Shown: piece after piece, positions 6,112 through 14,976 of the stretch
How positions within the stretch are numbered: the first letter of the stretch is position 1
Layout of the letters: each line of letters opens with the position of its first letter
From: Syntrophaceae bacterium
GTDB taxonomy: Bacteria > Desulfobacterota > Syntrophorhabdia > Syntrophorhabdales > WCHB1-27
Direction: 5' to 3'
DNA: 16,908 bases
Assembly (NCBI GenBank): GCA_003165115.1
Contig: PLSJ01000075.1
Coordinates: forward strand, 1-16,908
Made by a program: the position numbers and the translations under genes
The notes under the pieces: generated by a model
The model's input: only the letters and a program-made list of their open reading frames with translations
Told to the model about the DNA's origin: nothing
The model's database searches: none

Positions 6112-7494
6112 CTATATCTCGTTCCAGTAAACCTTCACCTTCGTCGTCCTCTTCAGGTCCTCTTTAAAGGACGTCAGGTAGGCATCCCGCGCCATGGCCT
6201 CAAAGATGCGTTTGTAGGTCTCTTTCTCTTTTTCCCACTGGTCCTTCTCCGGCTGCTTCTCGTCGAGGCAGGCGAAGATATAATATTTGCCGCCGATATC
6301 CACGGCCTTGTCGTAGGTCTTTCCCTTGGGCAGGGTAAATATCCCCGCACCGTCCCTCGGTATCTGACCGACGCCGGGAACGACCGGGTTATTTTTCGGA
6401 AGAAAGCCCGTCTCTTTGGCGAATTTCGCGCCTCCCTTTATGGCATCCTCCGCCGCGAGCCGGGCCATGACCCTGGCCTTCTCGCCGGTCACACGCGTCT
6501 TGATGGCCTTGAGCGCCTCGCTCTTCTCGAGGGGCTTCCCGTCCTCCCGGTCTACCATCTGAAAGATATAGGACGCACCCCCGTCCCTCATGGGAAGAGA
6601 AATCTCCCCCTTGCCCAGGCTCCTCAGCCATTCCTTGGGCCGGAGCCTGGCAAACCGCGTAACGAGATCACTCTCTTTCGCGATGCCCAAGTCCACCACT
6701 TCGACGCCCTTCGACTTGCCGTAGGCCGACATCTCTTTCGATTTCAAAAGCTCCATGTACGCCTGGTCATCCTTCACGCCGCTCTTTTCACCGATGAGCA
6801 TATACTTCAGATGGTACGTATTCTCCGACCGCTGGCTATCTTTTTCCTTTTCGTAGAGACTCTCCAGCTCTTTCCCGTCTATCTGCACCTTGTCCCGGTA
6901 ATCGGCCGGATCGAAGACCGCCAGGGACAGCTTGACCAGACCTCTCTCCTTGAGATAAGCCTGATATGCGGCCTTCTCGTCCAACCGGGCGCCGTTATCG
7001 AGGATGATCCTTAGCGTCTTTTCGATGAGCATGGCCTGTTTTTGCTCGGCCTCGAACGTCTTCGGCTCCGTATTATTCCTCTTCAGGAACTCCTCGTACG
7101 CCCGCTGGTCGAATGCGCCGTTCCTCCTGAAAACCTCTATCCCCGACAGGAACTCGTCAAATTCCTTGCCGGAGACCTTGACCCCCATATCTTCCGCCTT
7201 TTTCAGGAACAGGTACTTGTCCAGAAGCTGGCCCATCACCATCTCTTTCAGCTTCTGCTGGCTTCCCGTCTCCTCGTCGAACTTGTCCCCATACAGGCTC
7301 CTGTAATACTTCTCCATCTTCGTATGGGTCTTATAATACTCCTCGGCCGATATCTTGTAGGGGCCTACCTGGGCGACGGTCTTTTCAGGCCCGCCCTGTT
7401 TGAACCCGAAGGTAAACACAAAGACGACGATAATAACGGCGCAGATAACTCCCAGCAACCACCTGCTCGCGTGTTTCCTCATAAATCTTAACAT
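6112..7494 (-). CDS. PpiD-like membrane-anchored periplasmic folding factor (SurA N-terminal domain)
   Basis: This 460-residue protein has the PpiD layout. A short basic cytoplasmic tail (MLRFMRKHASRW) is followed by one membrane helix at about residues 13-31, then a long periplasmic part. The region 40-170 has the SurA-N/PpiD chaperone-domain pattern (VAQVGPYKISAEEYYK, then QLLDKYLFLKKAEDMGVKVS). Residues 226-317 occupy the place of a parvulin domain but are degenerate: the usual RHILI start reads HLKYMLI and the GG-LG core is not recognisable, although EISLPMRDGGASYIFQMVDRE still follows the parvulin end. The family assists outer-membrane protein folding near the Sec translocon. The protein is shorter than E. 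coli PpiD (about 620). GGAG seven bases before the ATG supports the start. The gene is monocistronic in appearance and divergent from mreB. Confidence 0.85.
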   Translation of the reverse strand: MLRFMRKHASRWLLGVICAVIIVVFVFTFGFKQGGPEKTVAQVGPYKISAEEYYKTHTKMEKYYRSLYGDKFDEETGSQQKLKEMVMGQLLDKYLFLKKAEDMGVKVSGKEFDEFLSGIEVFRRNGAFDQRAYEEFLKRNNTEPKTFEAEQKQAMLIEKTLRIILDNGARLDEKAAYQAYLKERGLVKLSLAVFDPADYRDKVQIDGKELESLYEKEKDSQRSENTYHLKYMLIGEKSGVKDDQAYMELLKSKEMSAYGKSKGVEVVDLGIAKESDLVTRFARLRPKEWLRSLGKGEISLPMRDGGASYIFQMVDREDGKPLEKSEALKAIKTRVTGEKARVMARLAAEDAIKGGAKFAKETGFLPKNNPVVPGVGQIPRDGAGIFTLPKGKTYDKAVDIGGKYYIFACLDEKQPEKDQWEKEKETYKRIFEAMARDAYLTSFKEDLKRTTKVKVYWNEI

Positions 7495-7545
7495 CGTTTC
7501 TCCATTCTCATACTGATCTTAGGCTTTTCGCTACTTTTCCGTCGC

Positions 7546-7574
7546 TTGATTTTGATCCTTTAAAATAGTATATT
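7546..7574 (+). promoter_or_regulatory. Sigma70-like promoter for the mre operon
   Basis: TTGATT (7546-7551) and TATATT (7569-7574) are 17 bases apart, with a predicted start near 7581. AAGGGGAG at 7605-7612 and the mreB ATG at 7624 follow. The -10 elements of this promoter and of the divergent one lie back to back. Confidence 0.6.
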
Positions 7575-7590
7575 AGCTCTTGCTTTTCAA
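7562..7590 (-). promoter_or_regulatory. Candidate promoter for the PpiD-like gene
   Basis: On the minus strand, TTGAAA (7590-7585) and TATTTT (7567-7562) are separated by 17 bases, upstream of the ATG at 7494. It interleaves with the mreB promoter candidate on the other strand. Confidence 0.45.
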
Positions 7591-7599
7591 TAGGCTTAA

Positions 7600-8664
<1,065 letters not shown>

Positions 8665-8686
8665 GCGCCAAAGTGTAACTTAAGCA

Positions 8687-9487
8687 GTGAAAAGCACTTT
8701 CGTCATCATAGCGGCAGTCCTGCTACTCGTGCTCTCTTTCCTGCTCTTCACCAATATAGCTGTCTTCCAAAGAGGCTACGGCAACGCAAAATACCATCTC
8801 GCGGACGGCGTCGGACCCGTGCTGCAAGTCCTGAAGACCCCCACCCGCTCGGTCAGCTACGTGCTCGATAACTACGTCAACCTGATCGACGTGAAACGGA
8901 GGAATGAAGAGCTGAAGAAAAAAGTCGAGACGCTGGAGCTGGAAACCCAGAAGATACCGGAGCTCGAAAAAGAGAACGAAAGGCTGAAAGGTCTGCTGAA
9001 GCTGGTCGAGCAGCAGCCGAACGACCTGATCGCCGCCCGCATCGTAGGCGAAGACGTGATGAACTGGTTCAAGTGCGTGATCATAGATAAGGGGCGCTAC
9101 GCCGGTATAAAGGAGAAGATGCCCGTCATCACGCCCTCGGGCATCGTGGGACAGGCGGTGGAAGTACACGACTGGCATACCAAGGTGATGGTCGTGAACG
9201 ACACGAATTCCGCGGTCGATGTCTACGTGTCGGGCAAGAACGCCAGGGGGATCGCCGAGGGCACGGGCCAGACGGCGCTCAAGCTGAAGTATGTAACGAA
9301 AAACGATGAGGTGGAGGTGGGAGACAAGCTGATCACCTCGGGCAAGGACGCGATATTCCCGAAAGGCCTCGCCGTGGGCATCGTCATCAGCGTAAACAAG
9401 AACAGGGCCGGGCTCTTCTCCGATGTTGACGTCATGCCTTTTAATAACTTCAAGAAGCTCGACGAAGTCCTGGTTGTCAAAAGATGA
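8687..9487 (+). CDS. mreC: Rod shape-determining protein MreC
   Basis: MreC is a bitopic inner-membrane scaffold of the elongasome that contacts PBP2 in the periplasm and helps activate it. The protein has 266 residues with a membrane helix at about 4-22, a coiled coil at about 68-110 (KRRNEELKKKVETLELE and following heptads), then the beta-rich MreC domain. That domain contains VVNDTNSAVDVYV and the typical end segment VGDKLITSGKDAIFPKGLAVGIV. The start is GTG at 8687, 22 bases after mreB; no ATG lies between, and the ribosome binding site is poor, so its translation may depend on mreB. Its stop overlaps the mreD start (ATGA). Confidence 0.95.
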   Translation: MKSTFVIIAAVLLLVLSFLLFTNIAVFQRGYGNAKYHLADGVGPVLQVLKTPTRSVSYVLDNYVNLIDVKRRNEELKKKVETLELETQKIPELEKENERLKGLLKLVEQQPNDLIAARIVGEDVMNWFKCVIIDKGRYAGIKEKMPVITPSGIVGQAVEVHDWHTKVMVVNDTNSAVDVYVSGKNARGIAEGTGQTALKLKYVTKNDEVEVGDKLITSGKDAIFPKGLAVGIVISVNKNRAGLFSDVDVMPFNNFKKLDEVLVVKR

Positions 9488-9978
9488 TACGAAAAGCTGT
9501 ATGCCTCGCCTTCGGCGTCTTCCTGATGATCTTTGAATCTTCTCTTTCCTCCTTTTTACCCCTGGAGGTTGCGAAGCCCGATCTCGGCGTGCCTTTCATC
9601 ATCTACGGGACCTTTTTTCTTTCGCCCGCCGAGGGCCTCCTGGCGGCGGTCCTTTTCGGTTTCACCCAGGAAATCCTTTCCAACAGCCCCGCGGGCGCCC
9701 TGGTTTTCACCAATGTCGCCCTTCTCCTCTCCTGTATCTTTCTCAAAAACAGGCTTTACATAGAATCGAGATATACGTTTTCCCTTGTCTGCGGCGCCGC
9801 GGTCCTCTCGGAGTCCTTCATTTTTCTGGCCCTCTCCCTCCTCTCCAAGGGAGAGACGAAGAACATCTACAATGTCCTGGTTTTTTCGATCCCTGACGCG
9901 ATCATGACGGCCTTCATATCGCTTTTTATGTTCCGCTTCTTCGAGCAGCTTAAAATCCGTTACATGAGCAGGGTATAA
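9484..9978 (+). CDS. mreD: Rod shape-determining protein MreD
   Basis: MreD is a small polytopic inner-membrane partner of MreC in the elongasome. The protein has 164 very hydrophobic residues with about five membrane segments, beginning with AVCLAFGVFLMIFESSLSSFL. The family is weakly conserved, so position between mreC and mrdA carries much of the identification. The segment PDLGVPFIIYGTFFLSPAEGLLAAVLFGFTQE, with its acidic membrane-edge residues, is typical. It overlaps mreC by four bases (ATGA) and ends two bases before the mrdA start, so the three genes are probably co-translated. Confidence 0.9.
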   Translation: MIRKAVCLAFGVFLMIFESSLSSFLPLEVAKPDLGVPFIIYGTFFLSPAEGLLAAVLFGFTQEILSNSPAGALVFTNVALLLSCIFLKNRLYIESRYTFSLVCGAAVLSESFIFLALSLLSKGETKNIYNVLVFSIPDAIMTAFISLFMFRFFEQLKIRYMSRV

Positions 9979-9980
9979 TA

Positions 9981-11786
9981 GTGCACGTGCGTCAGCAGTC
10001 TACGGCCCATGAAAAGAAGTACAAATGGTGCGAATGGATTCTCGTTATCACCATGATCGTCCTTTTCATGCGCCTTTTCGACCTTCAGATATTGAGGGGC
10101 GAAGAGATGAAGAGGCTCTCCGAGCAAAACCGCGTGCGAGTCAAGAAGATCCTTGCGCCGCGAGGCACCATCTTCGACAAGACGGGAAAGATACTGGCGA
10201 ACACCCGCCCGTCCTTCAACCTTTATCTTATCCCCGAAGACATCAAGGACTTCAGCCAGACCGTCGACGGCCTCGTCCAGCTCCTCGGCATCGACCGGGA
10301 AGAGATTATCGAGAAGCTGAAAGACGCGAGAGATTTTCCCTCATCCTTTGCCGTGAAAATAGAGTCGGATATGTCCATGGACCAGGTCGCCAAGGCGGAA
10401 GCCAACAAGTTTTACCTGCCGGGGGTCGTCATACAGATCGAGCCCAAGCGCAACTACCCGTACAACACGATGCTTTCCCACGTGCTCGGCTATGTCTCGG
10501 AGGTCGGCGGCGAGGAGCTGAAGACAGCCGAGTACAAGAATTATTCCATGGGCGACACCATAGGTAAATTCGGCCTGGAACGGATGTACGAAAAGTATCT
10601 CCGGGGCGTCGACGGGGAAAAAAGGGTAGAGGTGGACGCGTCCGGCAAAGAGGTGAGGGTCCTGGACACGAAAGAACCCGTGTCGGGCAACAGCCTCTAT
10701 CTCAACATCGACATGGACGTGCAGACGACGGTCGAACAAGCCCTGGAAGGAAAGAAGGGCGGCGCCGTCATAGCCGACCCGAGGACCGGCGGCGTCCTCG
10801 CCCTCGTCAGCCACCCCGCGTTCGATCCCAACCAGCTCACCTCGGGGTCACGGGAGTATTGGAAGAGCATCGCCACCGACCCGTCTCACCCGCTTCAGAA
10901 CAGGGTCACCCAGGGAAGGTTCCCGCCGGGATCGACCTTTAAGCCCCTCGTGGCGTTGGCGGCGCTGGAAAAGGGCGCCGTCAACGAGAATACGGCCTTC
11001 GGCTGCGGGGGCCACTTCGGCTTTGGCGGACATGTGTTCAAATGCTGGCAGAAGAGAGGGCACGGCTCGGTGTCGCTTCATAAGGGCATCGTCCAGTCGT
11101 GCGACGTTTATTTCTATAACACGGGATTGAAGACGGGAGTGGACAGCATCCATGAAATGGCCGTTCGCATCGGCGTCACCAAGCCCACCGGCGTGGACCT
11201 GCCGGGCGAAAAAAGCGGGCTTGTCCCGTCGACGGAATGGAAAAAACGGACCTTCGGCGAGAAATGGTACGAGGGCGAGACGGTTTCGGTCGCTATCGGC
11301 CAGGGCGCCGTCTGGCTCACCCCCATCGGGCTGATGCAGCTCGCCTCTTTCGTGGGCAACGAGGGCGTCACGTTCAAGCCCCGGATAGTAAACAGGATAG
11401 TCTCTCCGGAGGGGAAAGTCATCATGAAGTTCGAGCCGGTGATGGGCGCCAACGTGAAGCTCGACAAGCATAACATCACCCTGGTCAAGGAAGCGATGAA
11501 GGGTGTGGTGAACGAGGCCGGTGGCACCGCCTACAGCAACGCCCGCCTCGATAACGTGAGCATAAGCGGGAAGACGGGGTCCGCGCAGTCGGGCTCGGGA
11601 GGCGCCGACCACGCGTGGTTTATCGCCTTCGCGCCGAGCGACACGCCATCGGTCGCGATGGGCATACTCGTCGAGCATGGCCTCCATGGGGCCTCCGCGG
11701 CGGCGCCGATCGCGAAGGCCGTGGCGCGGACCATGTTCAAGGTGCCTGATAAAGAAATAAAATCGGCGGCCTTGAATGCACATTGA
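9981..11786 (+). CDS. mrdA: Penicillin-binding protein 2 (elongasome transpeptidase)
   Basis: PBP2 is the class B transpeptidase that crosslinks sidewall peptidoglycan together with RodA. The protein has 601 residues: a membrane helix at about 17-33, the non-catalytic pedestal (RGTIFDKTGKILA at 61-73), then the transpeptidase domain. The active-site motifs are S318-T-F-K321, S373-C-D375 (the S-x-D form seen in E. coli PBP2) and K531-T-G533. Cys342, Cys355, His361 and Cys374 align in spacing with the zinc ligands Asp350, Asp365, His371 and Cys384 reported for E. coli PBP2. The start codon is GTG at 9981, two bases after mreD; a second GTG at 9987 is possible. It overlaps rodA by 11 bases. Confidence 0.96.
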   Translation: MHVRQQSTAHEKKYKWCEWILVITMIVLFMRLFDLQILRGEEMKRLSEQNRVRVKKILAPRGTIFDKTGKILANTRPSFNLYLIPEDIKDFSQTVDGLVQLLGIDREEIIEKLKDARDFPSSFAVKIESDMSMDQVAKAEANKFYLPGVVIQIEPKRNYPYNTMLSHVLGYVSEVGGEELKTAEYKNYSMGDTIGKFGLERMYEKYLRGVDGEKRVEVDASGKEVRVLDTKEPVSGNSLYLNIDMDVQTTVEQALEGKKGGAVIADPRTGGVLALVSHPAFDPNQLTSGSREYWKSIATDPSHPLQNRVTQGRFPPGSTFKPLVALAALEKGAVNENTAFGCGGHFGFGGHVFKCWQKRGHGSVSLHKGIVQSCDVYFYNTGLKTGVDSIHEMAVRIGVTKPTGVDLPGEKSGLVPSTEWKKRTFGEKWYEGETVSVAIGQGAVWLTPIGLMQLASFVGNEGVTFKPRIVNRIVSPEGKVIMKFEPVMGANVKLDKHNITLVKEAMKGVVNEAGGTAYSNARLDNVSISGKTGSAQSGSGGADHAWFIAFAPSDTPSVAMGILVEHGLHGASAAAPIAKAVARTMFKVPDKEIKSAALNAH

Positions 11787-12882
11787 CAAAAGACGGCTCT
11801 ACCACCTCGACTGGTACCTGATCCTCAACGGCCTCACCCTCCTGGCCATCGGCATGATGAACCTGGTGAGCGCGACGAGGTCGATAGACAGCGGCCCTTA
11901 CAACCTCCTTTTGAAACAGATGGTGGCGCTTTGCGTGGGGGTTGCGATCCTCTTTCTCATACTCTCCTACGATTACCGCCTTATTGCCAGCTACTCCAGG
12001 CATTTCTACTGGGGGACCCTTTTCTTCGTCGTTTTCGTCCTGATCATCGGCACAATAGCGGGCGGCGCGAAGAGATGGCTCACCATCGCCGGAATCGCCT
12101 TCCAGCCTTCGGAGCTGATGAAACCCGTCATGGTGCTCATGCTCGCGAACATGCTCTTTCAAAGGAAGAAAGAGAACGAGCCGTTGAACATGAAAGACAT
12201 TCTCGTGCCCCTGCTCTACATCTTCGTCCCCTGCATCCTTATCCTGAAGCAGCCCGACCTCGGGACAGCGGTGGTGATCCTCCTCTCCTGCTTTTGCATG
12301 CTCTGGTTCGTGGGCCTCACCAAGCCGACGTATTTCTTCCTCGGGTTTGTCGGGGTTTCCTCGGTCCCCGTGCTCTGGACGTTTCTGATGAAGCCGTACC
12401 AGAAAATGCGCATCCTCAGCCTCGTCAATCCGGAGCTCGACCCGGCGGGATACGGCTACCATTCGATACAGGCGAAGATCGCCGTCGGCTCGGGAGGGCT
12501 TTTCGGCAAGGGCTACCTGAACGGCACCCAGCACAAGCTTCATTTTATTCCGGAACACCACACGGACTTCATATTCACGGTTTTCGGGGAGGAGTGGGGG
12601 TTTATCGGATCGATTGTCCTCTTTCTGCTTTTCATCTCCTTTATCTACCGGTGCCTCAAGATATCCCAGAGCACCGCGGAGCCCCTCGGCTCCACTATCT
12701 CTTTCGGCATCGCATCGATCATTTTCATTCAGTTTACGGTCAACATCCTTATGGCCATAAACCTTGCCCCCGTCGTCGGGATCCCCCTGCCCTTCATCAG
12801 CTACGGAGGGTCTTCCCTGATATCCAGCCTCATAGGCGTGGCGCTGTTGCTCAATGTGAACATGAGGCGGTACATGTTCTAG
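11776..12882 (+). CDS. rodA: Peptidoglycan glycosyltransferase RodA
   Basis: RodA is the SEDS-family glycosyltransferase that polymerises lipid II into glycan strands in the elongasome, paired with PBP2. The protein has 368 residues with about ten membrane segments. The SEDS signature FIPEHHTDFIFTVFGEEWG is present; its Asp264 corresponds to the catalytic aspartate (Asp262 in E. coli). The C-terminal GIPLPFISYGGSSL is also diagnostic of the family. The ATG at 11776 lies inside the end of mrdA, giving an 11-base overlap and no strong ribosome binding site, which suggests coupled synthesis of the two partners. It is the last gene of the operon and converges with the FKBP gene. Confidence 0.96.
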   Translation: MHIDKRRLYHLDWYLILNGLTLLAIGMMNLVSATRSIDSGPYNLLLKQMVALCVGVAILFLILSYDYRLIASYSRHFYWGTLFFVVFVLIIGTIAGGAKRWLTIAGIAFQPSELMKPVMVLMLANMLFQRKKENEPLNMKDILVPLLYIFVPCILILKQPDLGTAVVILLSCFCMLWFVGLTKPTYFFLGFVGVSSVPVLWTFLMKPYQKMRILSLVNPELDPAGYGYHSIQAKIAVGSGGLFGKGYLNGTQHKLHFIPEHHTDFIFTVFGEEWGFIGSIVLFLLFISFIYRCLKISQSTAEPLGSTISFGIASIIFIQFTVNILMAINLAPVVGIPLPFISYGGSSLISSLIGVALLLNVNMRRYMF

Positions 12883-12885
12883 GCC

Positions 12886-12913
12886 GGGGGGTTTTCGCGC
12901 CCGACGCGCCCCC
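12886..12913. terminator. Possible bidirectional hairpin between rodA and the FKBP gene
   Basis: GGGGG (within 12886-12891) can pair with CCCCC (12909-12913), and CGCG (12896-12899) with CGCG (12905-12908), leaving a TTTT bulge on one side. The 30-base gap between converging genes is where a shared terminator is expected, but no T-run follows on either strand. Confidence 0.3.
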
Positions 12914-13608
12914 TATTGAACGGCAAGCAGCTCCAGCTCGAAAATCAGCGTCTCGTTGGGACCGATGCCGGGAGGTGCGCCCTGCGGTCCGTAGGCGAGC
13001 GGGGACGGTATGAAAAGCTGCCACTTCGCTCCGACCTTCATGAGCTGGAGTGCCTCCGTCCATCCCTTTATAACGCCGTTGACCGGAAAAACGGCGGGCT
13101 GGCCGCGCTGATAGGAGCTGTCGAATTCGATCCCGTCGACGAAAGTGCCCCTATAGTTGACCACAACCCTGTCCGTGGGCCTCGGGGTCCGTCCCGTGCC
13201 TGCCCTCATGACCCTGTACTGCAAGCCGTCCGGCATGGTCCTTACGCCTTCCTTTGTCTTGTTCAGGGCAAGAAAGGCATCCCCCTCCCGCCTGTTCTTT
13301 TCCGCTTCCTCCCTTATCACGTCGGCGCTCCTCGCCGTTATCTGCTTCTGGGTATCGGCCAGGACCTGCGACATTTCCTGATCGTTCAGCAGCAGCTTCC
13401 CTCCCGTGTAGGCGTCCCTGAAGCCCTTTGCCACAACGTCGGGGTCCACGTCCATGCGGTATTTTTTCATGTCCATGCCCATTTGGGCGCCTACCGCATA
13501 GCTCGTCTTCTCTTTGTCCGTCCTGAGTGTCTGGCCGTCCGCCCCGTACACCACCCCCGACGCACACACCACAGCCGCGATGATGACCGCCTTTGCCCTG
13601 TATCTCAT
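12913..13608 (-). CDS. Periplasmic Mip/FkpA-like FKBP-type peptidyl-prolyl isomerase
   Basis: This 231-residue protein has a signal peptide (about residues 1-22, cleavage after VYG), an alpha-helical dimerisation region of the Mip/FkpA type (about 30-120, starting TDKEKTSYAVGAQMG), and a C-terminal FKBP domain (about 125-231). The FKBP pocket is complete: Tyr152, Phe162, Asp163, Phe174, Val179-Ile180, Trp183, Tyr206 and Phe223. It should therefore be an active proline isomerase and chaperone in the periplasm. The start is supported by GGAGG seven bases before the ATG. It is transcribed alone, convergent to rodA and divergent from the hydrolase. Whether it is soluble or surface-linked cannot be told; no lipobox is present. 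Confidence 0.92.
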   Translation of the reverse strand: MRYRAKAVIIAAVVCASGVVYGADGQTLRTDKEKTSYAVGAQMGMDMKKYRMDVDPDVVAKGFRDAYTGGKLLLNDQEMSQVLADTQKQITARSADVIREEAEKNRREGDAFLALNKTKEGVRTMPDGLQYRVMRAGTGRTPRPTDRVVVNYRGTFVDGIEFDSSYQRGQPAVFPVNGVIKGWTEALQLMKVGAKWQLFIPSPLAYGPQGAPPGIGPNETLIFELELLAVQ

Positions 13609-13629
13609 AGTCAGACCTCCATTTTAGAA

Positions 13630-13658
13630 AGTGTAAGCCAGGTGCGCAAAAAAAACAA
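13630..13658 (-). promoter_or_regulatory. Candidate promoter for the FKBP gene
   Basis: On the minus strand, TTGTTT (13658-13653) and TACACT (13635-13630) are separated by 17 bases that include most of a run of eight T. The ATG at 13608 follows. Confidence 0.4.
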
Positions 13659-13678
13659 GAAAACGCGGGATCGAAGAC

Positions 13679-13735
13679 GAGCCGGTCTTTATATCATAAA
13701 ACCCTTCTGATATAATTTACCGGCTCCAACGCCGG
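13679..13735. promoter_or_regulatory. Compound palindrome between FKBP and hydrolase genes
   Basis: GAGCCGG (13679-13685) pairs with CCGGCTC (13720-13726), and inside it TTATATCA (13689-13696) pairs with TGATATAA (13708-13715), all perfect. The right outer arm can instead pair as CCGGC (13720-13724) with GCCGG (13731-13735). A consensus -10, TATAAT, sits at 13711-13716 facing the hydrolase, without a good -35. It may be an operator, a bidirectional promoter or an attenuator-like leader. Confidence 0.45.
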
Positions 13736-13768
13736 TTTACTCATCATAACGGTACCAGACGAGAAGCT

Positions 13769-14593
13769 ATGCTAACGCCCATTCCCGGTTACAGAGACGC
13801 AGGTCAGGGACCCCCGGTCGTGTGCATTCACGGAAGCGCAAGCTCGTCCGGTCAGTGGCGCTCCCTGATGGATAGACTGTCGGACAGGTTCCGGCTCATT
13901 GCGCCCGACCTTTACGGTCATGGCCGCACCCCTCCCTGGCCGGACCATCGCGGGATGCATGTCGATGACGAGGTCGATCTCCTGGAACCCATCTTCCGGT
14001 TGGCCGCAGGTCCCTTCCACCTTATCGGACACTCCTGGGGCGGGGCAATAGCACTGAAAGCCGCCCTGCGCCATTTACCCCGGCTGCTGTCACTGGTGCT
14101 CTACGAGCCGGCCTTATGGAGTCTCCTGATTGCTGCCGACCCTTGCAGTGCTCCCGCACGAGACATCATAACGAACCGGGACGAGACCCAGCGGTTGATC
14201 GACGAGAGGGACTACGCGGCGGCAGGGGAGTATTTCATCGATTACTGGATCGGCCCCGGCACGTGGAAGGGCATGACGGAAGCGCGACGTTCCGCCTTTG
14301 CCGTCGGCATGGGCGCGGCGAGCCCGGAATGGCACGCATCATGGAACGATGCAACCCCTCTGGCTGCCTTCGCGGCAGTCGATGTGCCAACCCTCCTTCT
14401 GTCAGGAGCGAGATCGACACCCCCGGCCAGGGCCATGACCACCCTGTTGTCCCCGGTCCTCCCACACGCGGAAATACTGGAGCTGGAGGGCATCGGCCAT
14501 ATGGGTCCGGTGACGCACGCGGAAGTCGTCAACGGTGCGATAGAAACGTTTCTTTTGAAGATATCGGGGTATCAGGCCGATCCCCGCACCTGA
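13769..14593 (+). CDS. Alpha/beta-fold hydrolase
   Basis: This 274-residue cytoplasmic protein has the alpha/beta hydrolase fold. The oxyanion-loop HG is in VVCIHGSASSSGQW (21-30), the strand-turn APDLYGHGRT follows at about 45-54, the nucleophile elbow GHSWGG places Ser89, and the catalytic His is His244 in GIGHMGP. The usual acid after strand 7 is not obvious: LLLSGARSTPPAR has no Asp where 'G..D' is expected, so the acid may come from elsewhere or the activity may differ. The substrate cannot be read from the sequence. It stands alone, divergent from the FKBP gene, with a weak ribosome binding site (GAGAAG). A weak hairpin with a short T-run follows at 14601-14617. Confidence 0.88.
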   Translation: MLTPIPGYRDAGQGPPVVCIHGSASSSGQWRSLMDRLSDRFRLIAPDLYGHGRTPPWPDHRGMHVDDEVDLLEPIFRLAAGPFHLIGHSWGGAIALKAALRHLPRLLSLVLYEPALWSLLIAADPCSAPARDIITNRDETQRLIDERDYAAAGEYFIDYWIGPGTWKGMTEARRSAFAVGMGAASPEWHASWNDATPLAAFAAVDVPTLLLSGARSTPPARAMTTLLSPVLPHAEILELEGIGHMGPVTHAEVVNGAIETFLLKISGYQADPRT

Positions 14594-14600
14594 CGCGTGT

Positions 14601-14617
14601 CGGCAGATGCCGGTTTT
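14601..14617 (+). terminator. Weak hairpin after the hydrolase gene
   Basis: CGGC (14601-14604) pairs with GCCG (14609-14612) and is followed by GTTTT. The stem is only four pairs plus wobble extension, so efficient termination is doubtful. Confidence 0.25.
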
Positions 14618-14669
14618 CCTTGACCCCCCGGTGCCCGGTTCGCTTCACGCCATCCGACTGTGATGTGCC

Positions 14670-14698
14670 TTGCTTAGAAACGGATAAAGATGTATGAT
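14670..14698 (+). promoter_or_regulatory. Promoter for the toxin-antitoxin pair
   Basis: TTGCTT (14670-14675) and TATGAT (14693-14698) are exactly 17 bases apart. The predicted start near 14705 leaves a leader of about 29 bases to the preferred antitoxin ATG at 14734. Such promoters are usually repressed by the antitoxin itself; no clear operator repeat is visible here. Confidence 0.55.
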
Positions 14699-14733
14699 TC
14701 TGAACGCACACCATGAAGTCAAAGGGTGATACT

Positions 14734-14976
14734 ATGAACAGACAAATTGCTTTTACGTTGCGTTTCGACCCGGATACGTATGAACGTGTCAAGACGGCCT
14801 CGCGCCGCGAGGGGCGAAGCATCACGGCATTCGTGCAGGAGGCTGTAACGAAGAAGCTCTCGGAAGAGGAAAGGGCTCTTTTCTTTACCGCATTTAGCCT
14901 TGTAGCCGAAGATGCGGAAGAGACAGACGTGCGATATGCGCAGGGTGCACAGCGCGAGGTGGTGCTGAAACGGTGA
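14734..14976 (+). CDS. Ribbon-helix-helix antitoxin
   Basis: This is an 80-residue protein with an N-terminal ribbon-helix-helix pattern: strand IAFTLRFD, helix TYERVKTASRREG, then RSITAFVQEAVTKKL. Proteins of this kind dimerise, bind DNA and use their C-terminus to block the partner toxin. I prefer the ATG at 14734 because AAAGGGTG lies at good distance before it. The upstream in-frame ATG at 14713 (87 residues) has no ribosome binding site and almost no leader. The stop overlaps the toxin start (GTGA), the usual arrangement for a type II pair. The antitoxin group differs from the AbrB-like MazE of E. coli. Confidence 0.82.
   Translation: MNRQIAFTLRFDPDTYERVKTASRREGRSITAFVQEAVTKKLSEEERALFFTAFSLVAEDAEETDVRYAQGAQREVVLKR

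Noticed and set aside
9831..9860. CTCTCCC / GGGAGAG inverted repeat inside mreD
   Set aside because: It resembles the hairpin at 5840-5862 but lies within coding sequence and is explained by codon content (LSLLSKGE).
11737..12561. 274-codon minus-strand open frame opposite rodA
   Set aside because: It is antisense to a multi-pass membrane gene. Such frames become charged (Glu, His, Asp rich) as a mirror of hydrophobic codons.
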